Shown: positions 26,027 to 36,163 of the stretch, piece by piece
Position numbering within the stretch: the first letter of the stretch is position 1
Layout: every line of letters begins with the position of its first letter
Origin: Marinobacter sp. AC-23
Lineage (GTDB): Bacteria; Pseudomonadota; Gammaproteobacteria; Pseudomonadales; Oleiphilaceae
Reading direction: 5' to 3'
Assembly (NCBI RefSeq): GCF_001858325.1
Contig: NZ_MBPP01000032.1
Location: forward strand, 1-64,000
DNA: 64,000 nucleotides
Notes under the pieces: generated by a model
Told to the model about the DNA's origin: nothing
Databases searched by the model: none
Seen by the model: only the letters and a program-made list of their open reading frames with translations
Made by a program: the position numbers and the translations under genes

Positions 26027-28527
26027 ATGAGCGTCCTTTTACTGCTCATCAGTGCCCTGATTCTGATCTATGTGGGAGTTGGCGGCACCACCGCTGCTCT
26101 GGTGATGTCCATCGCAACCTTAGTAGGCCTGTTCCAAGATGAGTGGCACATTGCCAGCATTCTGTTTGGTGGTCTTTTTCTCGCTCTCGCCCTGATTCTG
26201 GTTATACCCAGCGAACTACGCCTGGATAAATTCAGCCGCCCGCTGCTGGGCTGGGTTCGAAGCCGCCTTCCCAAGCTCTCTTCAACCGAAGAAGAAGCCC
26301 TCAAATCCGGCTCTGTGGACTGGGATGGCGAGCTGTTTTCCGGCAAGCCGAAATGGTCAAAGCTTCTGGATGCAAAACCCGCGCAGCTGTCCGCCGAAGA
26401 GCAGGCGTTTCTCGATGGCCCGGTAGAAAAACTCTGCGCCATGCTGGATGACTGGAAGATTACCCACGAACACTATGACCTGCCGGAGAAAGCCTGGAAG
26501 TTTATCCGTGAGAACGGGTTTTTCGGTTTGGTGATTCCGAAAGAAGACGGCGGCATGGGCTTCTCCAACACTGCCCACTCAGAAATCGTAATGAAGATTT
26601 CCACCCGCAGCGTGTCTGCAGCCGTCACCGTAATGGTACCCAACTCCCTCGGCCCGGGTGAGTTGCTAATGCATTACGGCACTGATGAGCAGAAAAAACA
26701 CTACCTGCCAAGGCTGTCCGGTGGTGAGGAAATTCCTTGCTTTGCCCTGACCTCACCTGTCGCCGGTTCCGATGCGGGCGCCATTCCCGATAAGGTATTG
26801 TGTGCAAGGGCCAGTGGAACGGCGAAGAAGTGCTGGGCCTAAAAGTAACCTGGAACAAACGCTATATTACGCTAGCCCCTGTCGCTACGCTGATTGGCTT
26901 GGCGATCAAGGTTTACGACCCGGAAAGTCTGCTGGGCGACAATGCCGATATAGGTGTGACCTGCGTTCTGGTCCCCCGGGAAACCGAGGGTGTACACGCG
27001 GGTGCAAGACACCTGCCCATGAACACCGTATTCATGAACGGGCCCACATGGGGCACCGAAGTGTTTATCCCTATGGATCAGGTTATTGGCGGCCAGGACA
27101 TGCTCGGTAAGGGCTGGACCATGCTGCTGGAATGCCTGTCCATTGGCCGTTCTATTTCCCTGCCCGCACTGGGCACAGGCGCGGGCAAGGTTGCCAGCCT
27201 GGCGACCGGCTCCTACGCCTATACGCGCGAGCAGTTCGGCCGCTCTATTAGCCAATTTGAAGGTGTGCAAGAAGCCCTGGAACCTATCGCCGGCTACACT
27301 TACATGATGGACGCAGCGCGCTTGTTGACCGCCGGCATGCTGGACAGAGGCGTGCGGCCGGCTGTGCCTTCAGCGCTGCTGAAATACCGCAACACCGATC
27401 TGATGCGCATCGTAATCAACCATGCCATGGATGTGGTAGCAGGGCGCGGCGTCATTACCGGCCCCCGCAACTTCATGGCCCGCGCCTATAATGCTGTACC
27501 CATTGGCATTACGGTTGAGGGCGCAAACATTCTGACCCGCAGTTTGATGGTGTTTGGCCAGGGCGCCATTCGCTGTCACCCGTTTATTGTTGACGAAATT
27601 GCCGCCGCTGGCATGGAAGACGAAGACCAAGCCACTAAAAAGTTCGATGGTATCTTCTACCGACACCTGGCCCACACCACGCGAAACGCTCTACGGGCAC
27701 TCGTTCTGGGCCTGACCGGCGGGCTGCTTGAATCGGTACCAAGACAAGGCAATATCAAGTCTTCTTACCGCCAACTTGCCCGCTTCTCGGCAGGGTTTGC
27801 GCTGATGACCGATGTCACTTTGCTCTCCGTAGGCGGTGGCCTCAAAGCCAAGCAACGTCTCTCCGGGCGAATGGCAGACAGTCTCGTACAGCTGTATTAC
27901 GCCTCAGCGGTTATCAAACAGTGGCATGAAGAAGGCTACCCAAGTGACCAGCGACCGCTGGTGGACTGGTGCCTGCAGTCCTGCTTGCGGGATTTGCAGC
28001 ACTCCATGCGTGAGGCGATCATTAATTTCCCGGTACCTGCCCTGCGCTGGCCGTTGCGCCTGCTGGTGTTTCCGCTGGGTGCAACTGGCCTCAACGGGCC
28101 GGATGACAAGCTAGGCACTCGCGTGGCGGCCAGCATTGTCAAGGACACGCCACTACGCCAGCGAATCAGCCGTGGTGCTTACACCACCATGGACCCAGAA
28201 GACCCTCTTGGCCGTGTTTTGAATGCCTACAAGCTGGCTAACGAAACCGCCGAAATGCGTAGCCGCCTGCACGACGCTGTTCGCAATCGTGATGAAGACG
28301 ACCTGGACGGCATTTCGTTATTGATGGGCCATGAACGCAAAAAACTGGTGGACTGGGCCTGCGCGGAAGGCGTTGTGAGAGCAGATGAGTGCGAGAAACT
28401 TGAGGAAGCACTCACGGCTCTATACGACGTTATCCGGGTCGATGCCTTTGATGAAGAGGGCCTGAAGGCGCTGTCGCGATGTGCCAAGGGAAAACGCAAA
28501 GTGGTTGAAAGGCCTGCCAAGGACTAA
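26027..28527 (+). CDS. fadE: FadE-type acyl-CoA dehydrogenase (one frameshift)
   Basis: The first beta-oxidation enzyme, oxidising acyl-CoA to enoyl-CoA with FAD. About 833 residues after repair, the FadE length. An N-terminal membrane part (VLLLLISALILIYVGVGG) precedes the dehydrogenase core: FGLVIPKEDGGMGFSNTAHS, FALTSPVAGSDAGAIPD, GLKVTWNKRYITLAPVA, FGRSISQFEGVQEALEPIAG. GGAGG lies before ATG at 26027. The frame breaks at 26794-26795; one added G joins GAIPDKG to IVCKGQWNGEEVLG. Not a pseudogene on current evidence. Confidence 0.92.
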
Positions 28528-28539
28528 ATCACGTTATTA

Positions 28540-28565
28540 CGAGGGCGTCTTTCGAGGCGCCCTCG
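28540..28565 (+). terminator. Hairpin after fadE
   Basis: CGAGGGCG (28540-28547) pairs with CGCCCTCG (28558-28565) with a ten-base loop. It lies 12 bases after the stop. A U-tract is absent. Confidence 0.4.
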
Positions 28566-28752
28566 CCTCGCAGCCAGACCTCGTCTGGCTAATGCTCACT
28601 ATGTCTACCCCCGCACTTTTTTAGCCATGGCTTACCGCTTCAAACCCCTATTCAGAATAAAGTAGGGAAAACACTTTTTTGATTATCTATTTAGTAATAA
28701 GATATAGGTTATTTATGCACTTATAGTATATATGAATATACCGGTGAGCTAT

Positions 28753-29526
28753 ATGGAACTGACTTTCAGCGACGTAACCAAGTCGTTTGGTGATCTCAAC
28801 GTCATTGAGTACTTCAGCACGACAATCAGAACCGGCGAAATTGTTGCTCTTCTCGGGCCATCTGGCTGCGGGAAATCCACGTTATTGCATATGCTCGCAG
28901 GCCTTCAAACGCCATCTACCGGCACCTTGACCGCTGGTGGCAAGCGCATTGAAAAACCATCACCCGAGCGCACGCTGGTATTCCAGGAACACGCTTTATA
29001 CCCCTGGCTGACATTGGCCGGAAACGTGGCTTTGGCATTGGAGTTTCAGAACACACCAAAGCAAGTTGCTCTCGCCGAGGCCCAGAAATGGCTGACAAAA
29101 GTAGAGCTCGCGGGCTTTGAGCACTACTACCCGCATCAGGTGTCTGGTGGTATGCGGCAGCGCTGTGCACTGGCCCGGGCTTTCATCGCCCGGCCCCAAG
29201 TGCTGCTGCTGGATGAACCCTTCGGCGCACTCGATGCTCTAACACGAATGACACTGCAAAGTGTTTTGAAGGATCTGATCGAGGAAGAACGCCCTACGGT
29301 GGTGCTGGTTACACATGATGTAGACGAAGCGCTATATCTGGCCGACCGGGTGCTGGTGTTCAGCAACCGTCCCGCCACCGTGCTAAGCGAAATCGAGCTT
29401 GGCCACATGCCCAAAACCCACGATTTATCAGCCTTTGCCGATATCCGGCGCGATGTGCTGAATAAACTGGGCATCGATACTGACACAACGCCGGCTCAGG
29501 CCGAAGCAATAGGAGAAACTGTATGA
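28753..29526 (+). CDS. ABC transporter ATPase, nitrate/sulfonate/taurine type
   Basis: A 257-residue ATP-binding subunit of the SsuB/TauB/ThiZ class. Walker A is GPSGCGKST, the signature VSGGMRQR, Walker B VLLLDEPFGALDA and the switch His in VLVTHDVDEAL. ATG at 28753 is favoured over 28732. The last bases overlap the SBP gene (ATGA), giving an ATPase-SBP-permease operon. With the next two genes it forms a complete importer; the substrate class is organosulfur, nitrate, thiamin precursor or similar small molecules and cannot be narrowed. Confidence 0.88.
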   Translation: MELTFSDVTKSFGDLNVIEYFSTTIRTGEIVALLGPSGCGKSTLLHMLAGLQTPSTGTLTAGGKRIEKPSPERTLVFQEHALYPWLTLAGNVALALEFQNTPKQVALAEAQKWLTKVELAGFEHYYPHQVSGGMRQRCALARAFIARPQVLLLDEPFGALDALTRMTLQSVLKDLIEEERPTVVLVTHDVDEALYLADRVLVFSNRPATVLSEIELGHMPKTHDLSAFADIRRDVLNKLGIDTDTTPAQAEAIGETV

Positions 29527-30506
29527 TTCGCTGGTTTATGACAACGGCTCTGGCACTGGTACTTGCCGGCCCTGTGTCCGCAAAAGAAGAGTTCCGGGTG
29601 GGCTATGTCCGTGTAATGGACGATGCCCAAGCCATGCTCGCACACGAAGCGGGCCTTTATGAAAAGTACGGCCTGGATGCAAAGCTGATTGAATTCAGCT
29701 CCGGCACCGATCTGATCAAGGGCATTGTTGGGGGCCAACTGGATATTGGCGTGTTGGGCTTTTCAAATGCCTTCACCTGGGCCTCTCGCGGAGCCGACCT
29801 GAAAATTGTTGGCGGCGCCCAGCGTGGTTACCACTCACTGGTTGTGCGCAACGACTCGGGCATTGAATCCGTTGAGGACCTCAAGGGCCGCAACCTCGCC
29901 TCACAGAAACAAGGCAGCACCGCCGACATCGTTCTTAAAGGCGTTATGTTAGCCAATGCTGGCTTACAGCCAGATGACCTGAACATTATGGGCGTGGCAC
30001 CGGCAGTCGCGGTTCAGTCTCTGGTGGGTGGCCGTGTAGACGCCGCCTTCCTGTTTGAACCTTATGATCGAATTGCCCAGCTGGTTGCACCCGTTAAGCA
30101 GATCTATGAAATCGGTGAAGTATGGCCGTTCCCATGCATGGTGGTGATTACCTCCGGCGACACACTCAAAAATCGCAAAGATGTTATCTGGGCTGCGCTC
30201 GACGCCCAGCGCGATGCTATTAAAATGCTGGAAAACCAGCCTGAAGAAGCGGCTACCTACATCACCGATTACTTCATCAAAGAAGATGTTGTTAAATCCC
30301 TCAATGATGGCGACATCCCTTCGGAAAAGGTCATTGCTCAGGCGATTCAGACCAACGATTTCAGCTCCAAACTGACCGGCGCCGATATTGACCGAATGAA
30401 AGAACTGGCGGGCATCATGCAAAAACAGGGCATTCTTTCTGACGAAGAAGCGTTCGATGTTGACGCATTGCTGGACCTGACCTGGCAAGAGACTCGTGAG
30501 CTTTAA
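29523..30506 (+). CDS. ABC transporter substrate-binding protein, SsuA/NMT1 type
   Basis: A 327-residue periplasmic protein: signal peptide (FMTTALALVLAGPVSAKE), then the NMT1/SsuA fold with AHEAGLYEKYGLDAKLIEFS, GQLDIGVLGFSNAFTW and ASQKQGSTADIVLKGVM. The ligand-binding residues are not diagnostic. It overlaps the ATPase stop by four bases and is followed two bases later by the permease, so the three are co-translated. Confidence 0.87.
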   Translation: MIRWFMTTALALVLAGPVSAKEEFRVGYVRVMDDAQAMLAHEAGLYEKYGLDAKLIEFSSGTDLIKGIVGGQLDIGVLGFSNAFTWASRGADLKIVGGAQRGYHSLVVRNDSGIESVEDLKGRNLASQKQGSTADIVLKGVMLANAGLQPDDLNIMGVAPAVAVQSLVGGRVDAAFLFEPYDRIAQLVAPVKQIYEIGEVWPFPCMVVITSGDTLKNRKDVIWAALDAQRDAIKMLENQPEEAATYITDYFIKEDVVKSLNDGDIPSEKVIAQAIQTNDFSSKLTGADIDRMKELAGIMQKQGILSDEEAFDVDALLDLTWQETREL

Positions 30507-30508
30507 AC

Positions 30509-31279
30509 ATGAGCAATAGCCAGACCATGGGCGTCGCAACCAAACGGGCTTATGTTGTCGCCATCGCCGTTATCCTGTTTTTCTGGCAGGTAGCGGCGTG
30601 GTTTCTGCCCGACTTTTTGATGCCGGATGTACACACAGCCATTCTTCGATTATGGGAAGAGCTCAACAGCGCCGAGTTCTATGAAGGGCTTGGCAACAGC
30701 ATGACACGGCTTGGAGCCGGATACGGAGCGGCACTGTTCTTCGGAATCCTGCTGGGGTTGGTTGGTGGCACCATCAACGCGGTACGCAGCCCCCTGAAGG
30801 CGGCCATTATTATTCTGCAATCCATTCCGTCGATTGCCTGGGTTCCCCTGTTCCTCATTCTGATGGGCTTCGGGAACCTGCCCATTATTGTTGTTGTGGC
30901 GATTGGGGCGTTTTTCCCCACCGCGCTGAGTGTAATGAACGCCACAGAAAGCGTTGAAAAAGTGCATATTTCTGCGGCTCGGGTAATGGGCGCGTCGAAA
31001 GTACAAATGCTGAGGCGCGTGTACTTTCCTGCGGTTACGCCAGAACTGATTACCGGGGCCCAGCTGGCTTTTGGTAACGCCTGGCGCGCATTGATATCCG
31101 CAGAAATGATTGTTGGTTTCAGCGCCGGACTGGGCAAATCGCTAGCCTATTCCGGCGAGATTGCGGATATGACTGGCGTAATGACGAACATTCTGGTTAT
31201 TGCAATCCTGGCTGCGGTGATCGACCAAGTAATTCTTGAGCGTATTAAACACCGGCTACTTCGGTACCAGTACCTTTGA
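30509..31279 (+). CDS. ABC transporter permease, SsuC/TauC type
   Basis: A 256-residue inner-membrane permease with about six spans. The EAA loop is in AARVMGASKVQMLRRVYFPA, which contacts the ATPase, and the N-terminal segment reads YVVAIAVILFFWQVAAWFL. It is the last gene of the operon; a strong hairpin follows at 31284. Confidence 0.88.
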   Translation: MSNSQTMGVATKRAYVVAIAVILFFWQVAAWFLPDFLMPDVHTAILRLWEELNSAEFYEGLGNSMTRLGAGYGAALFFGILLGLVGGTINAVRSPLKAAIIILQSIPSIAWVPLFLILMGFGNLPIIVVVAIGAFFPTALSVMNATESVEKVHISAARVMGASKVQMLRRVYFPAVTPELITGAQLAFGNAWRALISAEMIVGFSAGLGKSLAYSGEIADMTGVMTNILVIAILAAVIDQVILERIKHRLLRYQYL

Positions 31280-31283
31280 TAGC

Positions 31284-31318
31284 ATGATGACGGGCCGTTA
31301 GCGGCCCGTCATCATTTT
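31284..31318 (+). terminator. Intrinsic terminator after the first ABC operon
   Basis: A perfect 14-bp stem (ATGATGACGGGCCG, 31284-31297, against 31302-31315) with a four-base loop TTAG is followed by TTT. It ends transcription of the SsuABC-type operon and separates it from the Liv-type operon. Confidence 0.8.
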
Positions 31319-31373
31319 CAAGCCATTATCCCCTGCCCTGCCCCTGCCTTTTGCCTTTATCTTGTGGCCTAAC

Positions 31374-31403
31374 TTGACAGAATCCCGGTTCGCCATCTTT
31401 ACT
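31374..31403 (+). promoter_or_regulatory. Candidate sigma-70 promoter of the Liv-type operon
   Basis: A consensus -35 box TTGACA at 31374-31379 is followed after 17-18 bases by a weak -10 (CTTTAC or TTTACT, 31397-31403). A transcript from here would have a leader of about 110 bases before livG at 31520. Confidence 0.4.
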
Positions 31404-31519
31404 GTAGCTTGTACTCGGTAGATTGAGTGCAGACTCCAACGGTCGTTTTTCCCATTGCCATTGGAAGACAATAACAACAAACAATAATTGCCAGTGTCTT
31501 AACAACTGGCCATACAGGG

Positions 31520-32302
31520 ATGCTTGCCGTGACCGATCGTGCCCAGCAACCAACCGCTATTCTGGAAACCCACGGCCTCACCAAAGACTTCAAAGGCTTT
31601 ACCGCCGTAAAGGACATCAACCTCAGTGTCCAAACCGGCTCAATTCATGCCCTGATCGGCCCCAACGGCGCGGGCAAAACCACATTTTTTAATCTGCTGA
31701 CCAAGTTCCTGACTCCGACATCCGGTCGAATCATCTATAACGGCAAGGACATTACTAAGGCCAAGCCCGCAGGTATCGCACAACGCGGGTTGATTCGCTC
31801 GTTTCAGATTTCTGCCGTGTTTCCTCACCTGTCGGCCAGAGAAAACGTCCGCATTGCCTTGCAACGAAAACTGCAGGTGTCCTACCAATTCTGGCGCCCA
31901 CTGCGAATTCTCAACCAGCTTAACGAAGAGGCCCAGGCGACACTGGAACTGGTTGGCCTGGGCAAGCTTGCTAATGTAGAAGCCGTTGAACTGCCCTACG
32001 GACAGAAAAGGGCGCTGGAAATAGCCACCACCATAGCTCTGAAACCAAAACTGATGCTGCTGGATGAACCCACACAGGGCATGAGCGCAGAAGATGTGAG
32101 CACCGTGACCGACCTGATCAAGCGTGTGGTCGAGGGCAGGACCATTGTCATGGTTGAGCACAACCTTAATGTGGTGTCGACGCTCGCCGATAAAATCACC
32201 GTACTGAACCGGGGGGAAATCCTTGCGGAAGGCAATTATGACGAGGTTTCCAGCAACCCCGACGTGATGGAAGCCTATATGGGAACCACTGATGCCACCT
32301 GA
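31520..32302 (+). CDS. Branched-chain-amino-acid-type ABC ATPase LivG
   Basis: A 260-residue ATPase of the LivG type. Walker A is GPNGAGKTT, Walker B LMLLDEPTQGMS, and the switch region IVMVEHNLNVV. The signature is YGQKRAL rather than LSGGE, a known variation in this class. It overlaps the following LivF gene by 11 bases. The Liv-like class also carries urea, amides and aromatic acids, so the name does not fix the substrate. Confidence 0.9.
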   Translation: MLAVTDRAQQPTAILETHGLTKDFKGFTAVKDINLSVQTGSIHALIGPNGAGKTTFFNLLTKFLTPTSGRIIYNGKDITKAKPAGIAQRGLIRSFQISAVFPHLSARENVRIALQRKLQVSYQFWRPLRILNQLNEEAQATLELVGLGKLANVEAVELPYGQKRALEIATTIALKPKLMLLDEPTQGMSAEDVSTVTDLIKRVVEGRTIVMVEHNLNVVSTLADKITVLNRGEILAEGNYDEVSSNPDVMEAYMGTTDAT

Positions 32303-33011
32303 CCAGAGCCCGGAATTACTGCGGATTGAGAACCTGCACGCTTGGTACGGCGAGTCCCACGTGCTCCATGGCTTGAGCCTGACGCTCCGAGAGGGCGAGG
32401 TCATTACATTACTCGGCCGCAACGGATCCGGGCGAACAACCACCCTGAAAGCCATTCTCGGGCTGGTTAGTAAACGCACTGGCTCCATCAAAATCCACGA
32501 CACCGAAATCATCAACCTGCCCACACACAAGATTGCCCACGTGGGCAAGCTGGGGTATTGCCCGGAGGAGCGGGGGATTTTTGCCTCTTTAAACGTGGAT
32601 GAAAACCTCGAACTGCCTCCGATCGTCGCCAAAGGCGGGCTGTCGGTAGACGAAATCTACACCATGTTTCCCAACCTGAAAGAGCGCCGTAAAAGCCAGG
32701 GCTCCAAGCTTTCCGGGGGCGAGCAGCAAATGCTGGCGATTGCCAGAATCCTGCGCACCGGCGCCACCCTTCTGCTACTGGACGAAATCACCGAAGGGCT
32801 TGCCCCGGTCATCTTGAAATCCCTGGGTGGTGTCATTCGCAAACTGAGAGAGCGGGGTTTCACGATCATTTTGGTGGAACAAAATTTCCACTTTGCCGCA
32901 CCTTTGGCCGATCGGCATTACGTGATCGAGCATGGCAAAGTCGTACAACAAATTGATGCGGCCGATCTTGAGGCCAAAAAAGAGCAATTGAACAGACACT
33001 TAAGTGTCTGA
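32292..33011 (+). CDS. Branched-chain-amino-acid-type ABC ATPase LivF, Walker A Lys-to-Arg variant
   Basis: A 239-residue LivF-type ATPase: LSGGEQQMLAIARIL signature, LLLLDEITEGLAP as Walker B, and IILVEQNFHF as switch. Walker A reads GRNGSGRTT; the invariant Lys is Arg (CGA codon). Similar GRNGAGRTT forms occur, to my recollection, in a LivF subgroup, so it may be functional, with LivG carrying the main ATP turnover. It overlaps livG and precedes the SBP by 63 bases. Confidence 0.88.
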   Translation: MPPDQSPELLRIENLHAWYGESHVLHGLSLTLREGEVITLLGRNGSGRTTTLKAILGLVSKRTGSIKIHDTEIINLPTHKIAHVGKLGYCPEERGIFASLNVDENLELPPIVAKGGLSVDEIYTMFPNLKERRKSQGSKLSGGEQQMLAIARILRTGATLLLLDEITEGLAPVILKSLGGVIRKLRERGFTIILVEQNFHFAAPLADRHYVIEHGKVVQQIDAADLEAKKEQLNRHLSV

Positions 33012-33074
33012 GCCAGTGGGCCAGGCCCCCTTCATGGACCCGACCCAGAACCTAAGAACAAAAAGGAAACCACT

Positions 33075-34295
33075 ATGTTCAAGCACTGGAAACAAGGCCT
33101 GGTCAGCGCCGTGGCAACAGCGTCTCTTGCATTGCCTCTTTTAGCCTCAGCCGAGGGCTTGTCTGACGACAAGGTAAAGATTGGTGTACTCAGTGATATG
33201 TCCGGGGTCTACAAGTCCCTGGAAGGCCCTGGAGCCGTTGTCGCGGCAAAAATGGCCATCGAAGACTTTGGCGGCGAGGTGATGGGTAAAGCCATTGAGG
33301 TGATCTCTGCGGATCACCAGAATAAGCCAGATATTGGCGCCAGCACGGCCCGTGAATGGATCGATACCAAAGGCGTGGACATGATCACGGCTCTGGATAA
33401 CTCCTCTGTCGGGCTTTCCGTGCAGGGTTTGGCCAAGGACAAAAAGATCATCACCATGAATACGGGCGCAGGGTCCACCGCGTTAACCGAAGAACAATGT
33501 TCGCCTTATGGCATTCATTATGTCTACGACACCCATGCCTTGCCGGTTGGCACGGCCACGGCGATGGTTAAAAACGGCGGCAAAAAGTGGTTCTTTATCA
33601 CGGCAGACTACGCCTTTGGGCACTCACTTCGGGATAACACAGGTGATGTTGTGAAAAGCATGGGTGGCGAGGTCGTTGGTAATGTAAACGCGCCGCTCTC
33701 TACCAATGATTTCTCATCCTATTTGCTGCAGGCCCAATCCTCCGGTGCCGACGTAATTGGGCTGGCCAACGCCGGCCAGGATACGGTCAATGCCATCAAG
33801 CAGGCGAACCAGTTCCGTATCGTCCAGAGCGGTCAGAAACTGGCGGGCATGTTGGTGTTCATCACAGATGTGCACAGTATGGGTCTGGAGATCGCGCAGG
33901 GTCTGCAATTTACCACCGCTTTTGTCTGGAACCAGAATGAGGAAACCAAAGCATGGTCTGACCGGTTCAATAAGATCCATGGTGCCATGCCTACCATGGT
34001 TCAGGCGGGCGTTTACTCGGCAGTCACTAACTACCTGAAAGCAGTCAAGGAAGCCGGAACGGACGAGACCGAGGCCGTTCGCGCCAAGCTGGGTGAAATG
34101 ACTCTGAATGACATGTTCGTGAAGGGTGGAAAAATCGCGCCCAACGGCTCCATGTTGCACGACATGTATTTGGTGGAAGCGAAAAAACCTTCGGAATCGG
34201 AAAGCGAGTGGGATCTGCTGAGGGTGATCTCAAAGATTCCCGCAGACCAAGCCTACATCTCGATGGAAGAATCCAAGTGTTCGCTGGTTAATTAA
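33075..34295 (+). CDS. Liv-type ABC substrate-binding protein
   Basis: A 406-residue periplasmic-binding protein of the Peripla_BP_6 family. Signal peptide SAVATASLALPLLASAEG, then VKIGVLSDMSGVYKSLEGPG, DTHALPVGTATAMVKNGGKK and DVIGLANAGQDTVNAIKQAN. This subtype, found next to ornithine-cyclodeaminase and aromatic loci, often binds acids other than leucine, so the ligand should not be assumed. A ribosome site AAAAGGAAA precedes ATG. It sits between the ATPase and permease genes of one operon. Confidence 0.88.
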   Translation: MFKHWKQGLVSAVATASLALPLLASAEGLSDDKVKIGVLSDMSGVYKSLEGPGAVVAAKMAIEDFGGEVMGKAIEVISADHQNKPDIGASTAREWIDTKGVDMITALDNSSVGLSVQGLAKDKKIITMNTGAGSTALTEEQCSPYGIHYVYDTHALPVGTATAMVKNGGKKWFFITADYAFGHSLRDNTGDVVKSMGGEVVGNVNAPLSTNDFSSYLLQAQSSGADVIGLANAGQDTVNAIKQANQFRIVQSGQKLAGMLVFITDVHSMGLEIAQGLQFTTAFVWNQNEETKAWSDRFNKIHGAMPTMVQAGVYSAVTNYLKAVKEAGTDETEAVRAKLGEMTLNDMFVKGGKIAPNGSMLHDMYLVEAKKPSESESEWDLLRVISKIPADQAYISMEESKCSLVN

Positions 34296-34333
34296 TACAC
34301 GACTTAACCACCACTTGAAGGGAGATAGCCAAC

Positions 34334-35230
34334 ATGTCGATACAGGTCATTCTGGCCCAGGCGCTGCTTGGGCTTAATGTCGGTGTGTTTTACGCCATGT
34401 TGAGCCTTGGGCTCGCGGTAATATTTGGGCTGCTGAATATTATCAACTTTGCCCACGGCGCCATGTACATGCTCGGCGCTTTCATCGCCTTGATTGGCTA
34501 CTCTTTTTTGGAGAAGTGGCTGGGGGTCAGTATCCAGATCGGTTTCTGGGCTTCGCTGGTTATCGTGCCTCTGTTGGTTGGCCTGCTGGGGGTGCTCATT
34601 GAGCGCTTCCTGCTCCGCCGCCTGTACGAGCTGGATCACATATACGGGCTGCTGCTGACGTTCGGAATCACCTTGATTCTTCAGGGCCTGTTTTCTAACT
34701 ACTTCAACGTGTCCGGCACCCCTTACCCGGGTCAGCCGGAGAGCCTCAGTGGGGTGGTGAACCTAGGCTTTATGTATTTCCCAACCTATCGCCTGTTCGC
34801 CATCGTTGTGTCTCTTATCGTATGTTTTGCAACCTGGTTTTTTATCGAGCACACCAAGCTGGGCTCGCGGCTGCGGGCCGGCGTCGAAAACCCCGATCTG
34901 ACCCAGGCCTTTGGTCTCAATGTTCCGTTAATGGTCACCCTAACCTTTGCCTTCGGCGCTGGCCTTGCTGGCCTGGCGGGGGTACTGGCGGCTCCCATTT
35001 ACTCGGTCAGCCCGTTGATGGGGGCCGATTTAATCATCGTGGTGTTCGCCGTGGTGGTGATCGGCGGCATGGGCTCGATCATGGGCGCCATTCTCTCTGG
35101 CCTTGCCCTGGGCCTTATTGAAGGTCTCACCAAGGTGTTCTACCCACCCGCCGCTAGCACCGTGATTTTCTTTTTGATGGTGTTGGTACTGCTGTTCCGC
35201 CCGGCGGGACTGTTTGGTAAGGAGAAGTGA
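34334..35230 (+). CDS. Liv-type ABC permease LivH
   Basis: A 298-residue membrane protein with about eight spans. LLNIINFAHGAMYMLGAFIA and VVFAVVVIGGMGSIMGAILS are LivH hallmarks. It is followed eight bases later by the LivM gene, which has AAGGAGAAG before it. Confidence 0.9.
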   Translation: MSIQVILAQALLGLNVGVFYAMLSLGLAVIFGLLNIINFAHGAMYMLGAFIALIGYSFLEKWLGVSIQIGFWASLVIVPLLVGLLGVLIERFLLRRLYELDHIYGLLLTFGITLILQGLFSNYFNVSGTPYPGQPESLSGVVNLGFMYFPTYRLFAIVVSLIVCFATWFFIEHTKLGSRLRAGVENPDLTQAFGLNVPLMVTLTFAFGAGLAGLAGVLAAPIYSVSPLMGADLIIVVFAVVVIGGMGSIMGAILSGLALGLIEGLTKVFYPPAASTVIFFLMVLVLLFRPAGLFGKEK

Positions 35231-35237
35231 GCCACTC

Positions 35238-36158
35238 ATGACCAATCGTATCCTGTTTATGCTGATGCTCATTGGTGGCCTGACCGCACCGCTCTTCGCC
35301 TATCCAGTGTTTGTCATGGATTTGCTGTGCTTCGCGCTGTTTGCCTGCGCATTCAACCTGCTATTGGGTTACGCCGGGCTGTTGTCATTTGGCCATGCGG
35401 CCTTTTTCGGCGGGGCGGCCTACATCACCGGGTACGTCACCAAGGAATGGGGCTTTTCACCGCTGCTAGGCATATTGGCGGGCACCGGGTTCACCCTTGT
35501 TCTCGGCGGCATCTTTGGCTTTCTGGCGATTCGCCGGCAAGGCATCTATTTCGCCATGGTTACCCTGGCGCTGGCGCAGATTGTTTATTTTCTAGCGCTG
35601 CAGATGCCGTTTACCGGCGGCGAGAACGGTCTGCAGGGCATTCCCCGAGGCGAGCTGTTCGGGTTCATCGACCTCAACCACTCACTCACCATGTACTATT
35701 TTGTATTCACCATTTTCCTGATCGGGTTCGGCATTATCTACCGCACCATTCATTCACCGTTTGGTGAGGTACTCCAGGCCATTCGGGAGAACGAATCCCG
35801 CGCCCTGTCACTGGGGTACGACGTAGAACGCTTCAAGCTGCTGGCCTTTGTGATCTCCGCTACCCTTGCCGGGCTAGCCGGCGCTACCAAAGCCATCGTT
35901 TTTCAGTTTGCGGCGCTCACAAACGCCCACTGGCAAACCTCCGGCGAAGTTATTCTGATGACCCTTGTAGGTGGGCTGGGCACAGTTTTTGGCCCGGTCG
36001 TCGGCGCCATCACCGTCGGCGCCCTCAGTCACGAATTGTCTGCCTTCGGCTCTTGGGTTCAGGTGATTCTGGGCACTATTTTTGTAGTCTGTGTGATGGT
36101 GTTCCGGCGTGGCATTGTCGGTGAAGTTCTGCGCCTGGTTAACCGTAAGAAGGATTAA
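35238..36158 (+). CDS. Liv-type ABC permease LivM
   Basis: A 306-residue membrane protein. LLGYAGLLSFGHAAFFGGAA, FLAIRRQGIYFAMVTLALAQ and LVGGLGTVFGPVVGAI are LivM motifs. ATG at 35238 is chosen over an upstream in-frame GTG at 35214 that overlaps the LivH end. It is followed by the ornithine-cyclodeaminase-like gene with five bases between. Confidence 0.9.
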   Translation: MTNRILFMLMLIGGLTAPLFAYPVFVMDLLCFALFACAFNLLLGYAGLLSFGHAAFFGGAAYITGYVTKEWGFSPLLGILAGTGFTLVLGGIFGFLAIRRQGIYFAMVTLALAQIVYFLALQMPFTGGENGLQGIPRGELFGFIDLNHSLTMYYFVFTIFLIGFGIIYRTIHSPFGEVLQAIRENESRALSLGYDVERFKLLAFVISATLAGLAGATKAIVFQFAALTNAHWQTSGEVILMTLVGGLGTVFGPVVGAITVGALSHELSAFGSWVQVILGTIFVVCVMVFRRGIVGEVLRLVNRKKD

Positions 36159-36163
36159 GCGTT

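Noticed and set aside
31640-32632. 330-codon minus-strand frame across livG/livF
   Set aside because: Lies opposite two well-defined ATPase genes; composition is that of a reversed coding strand.
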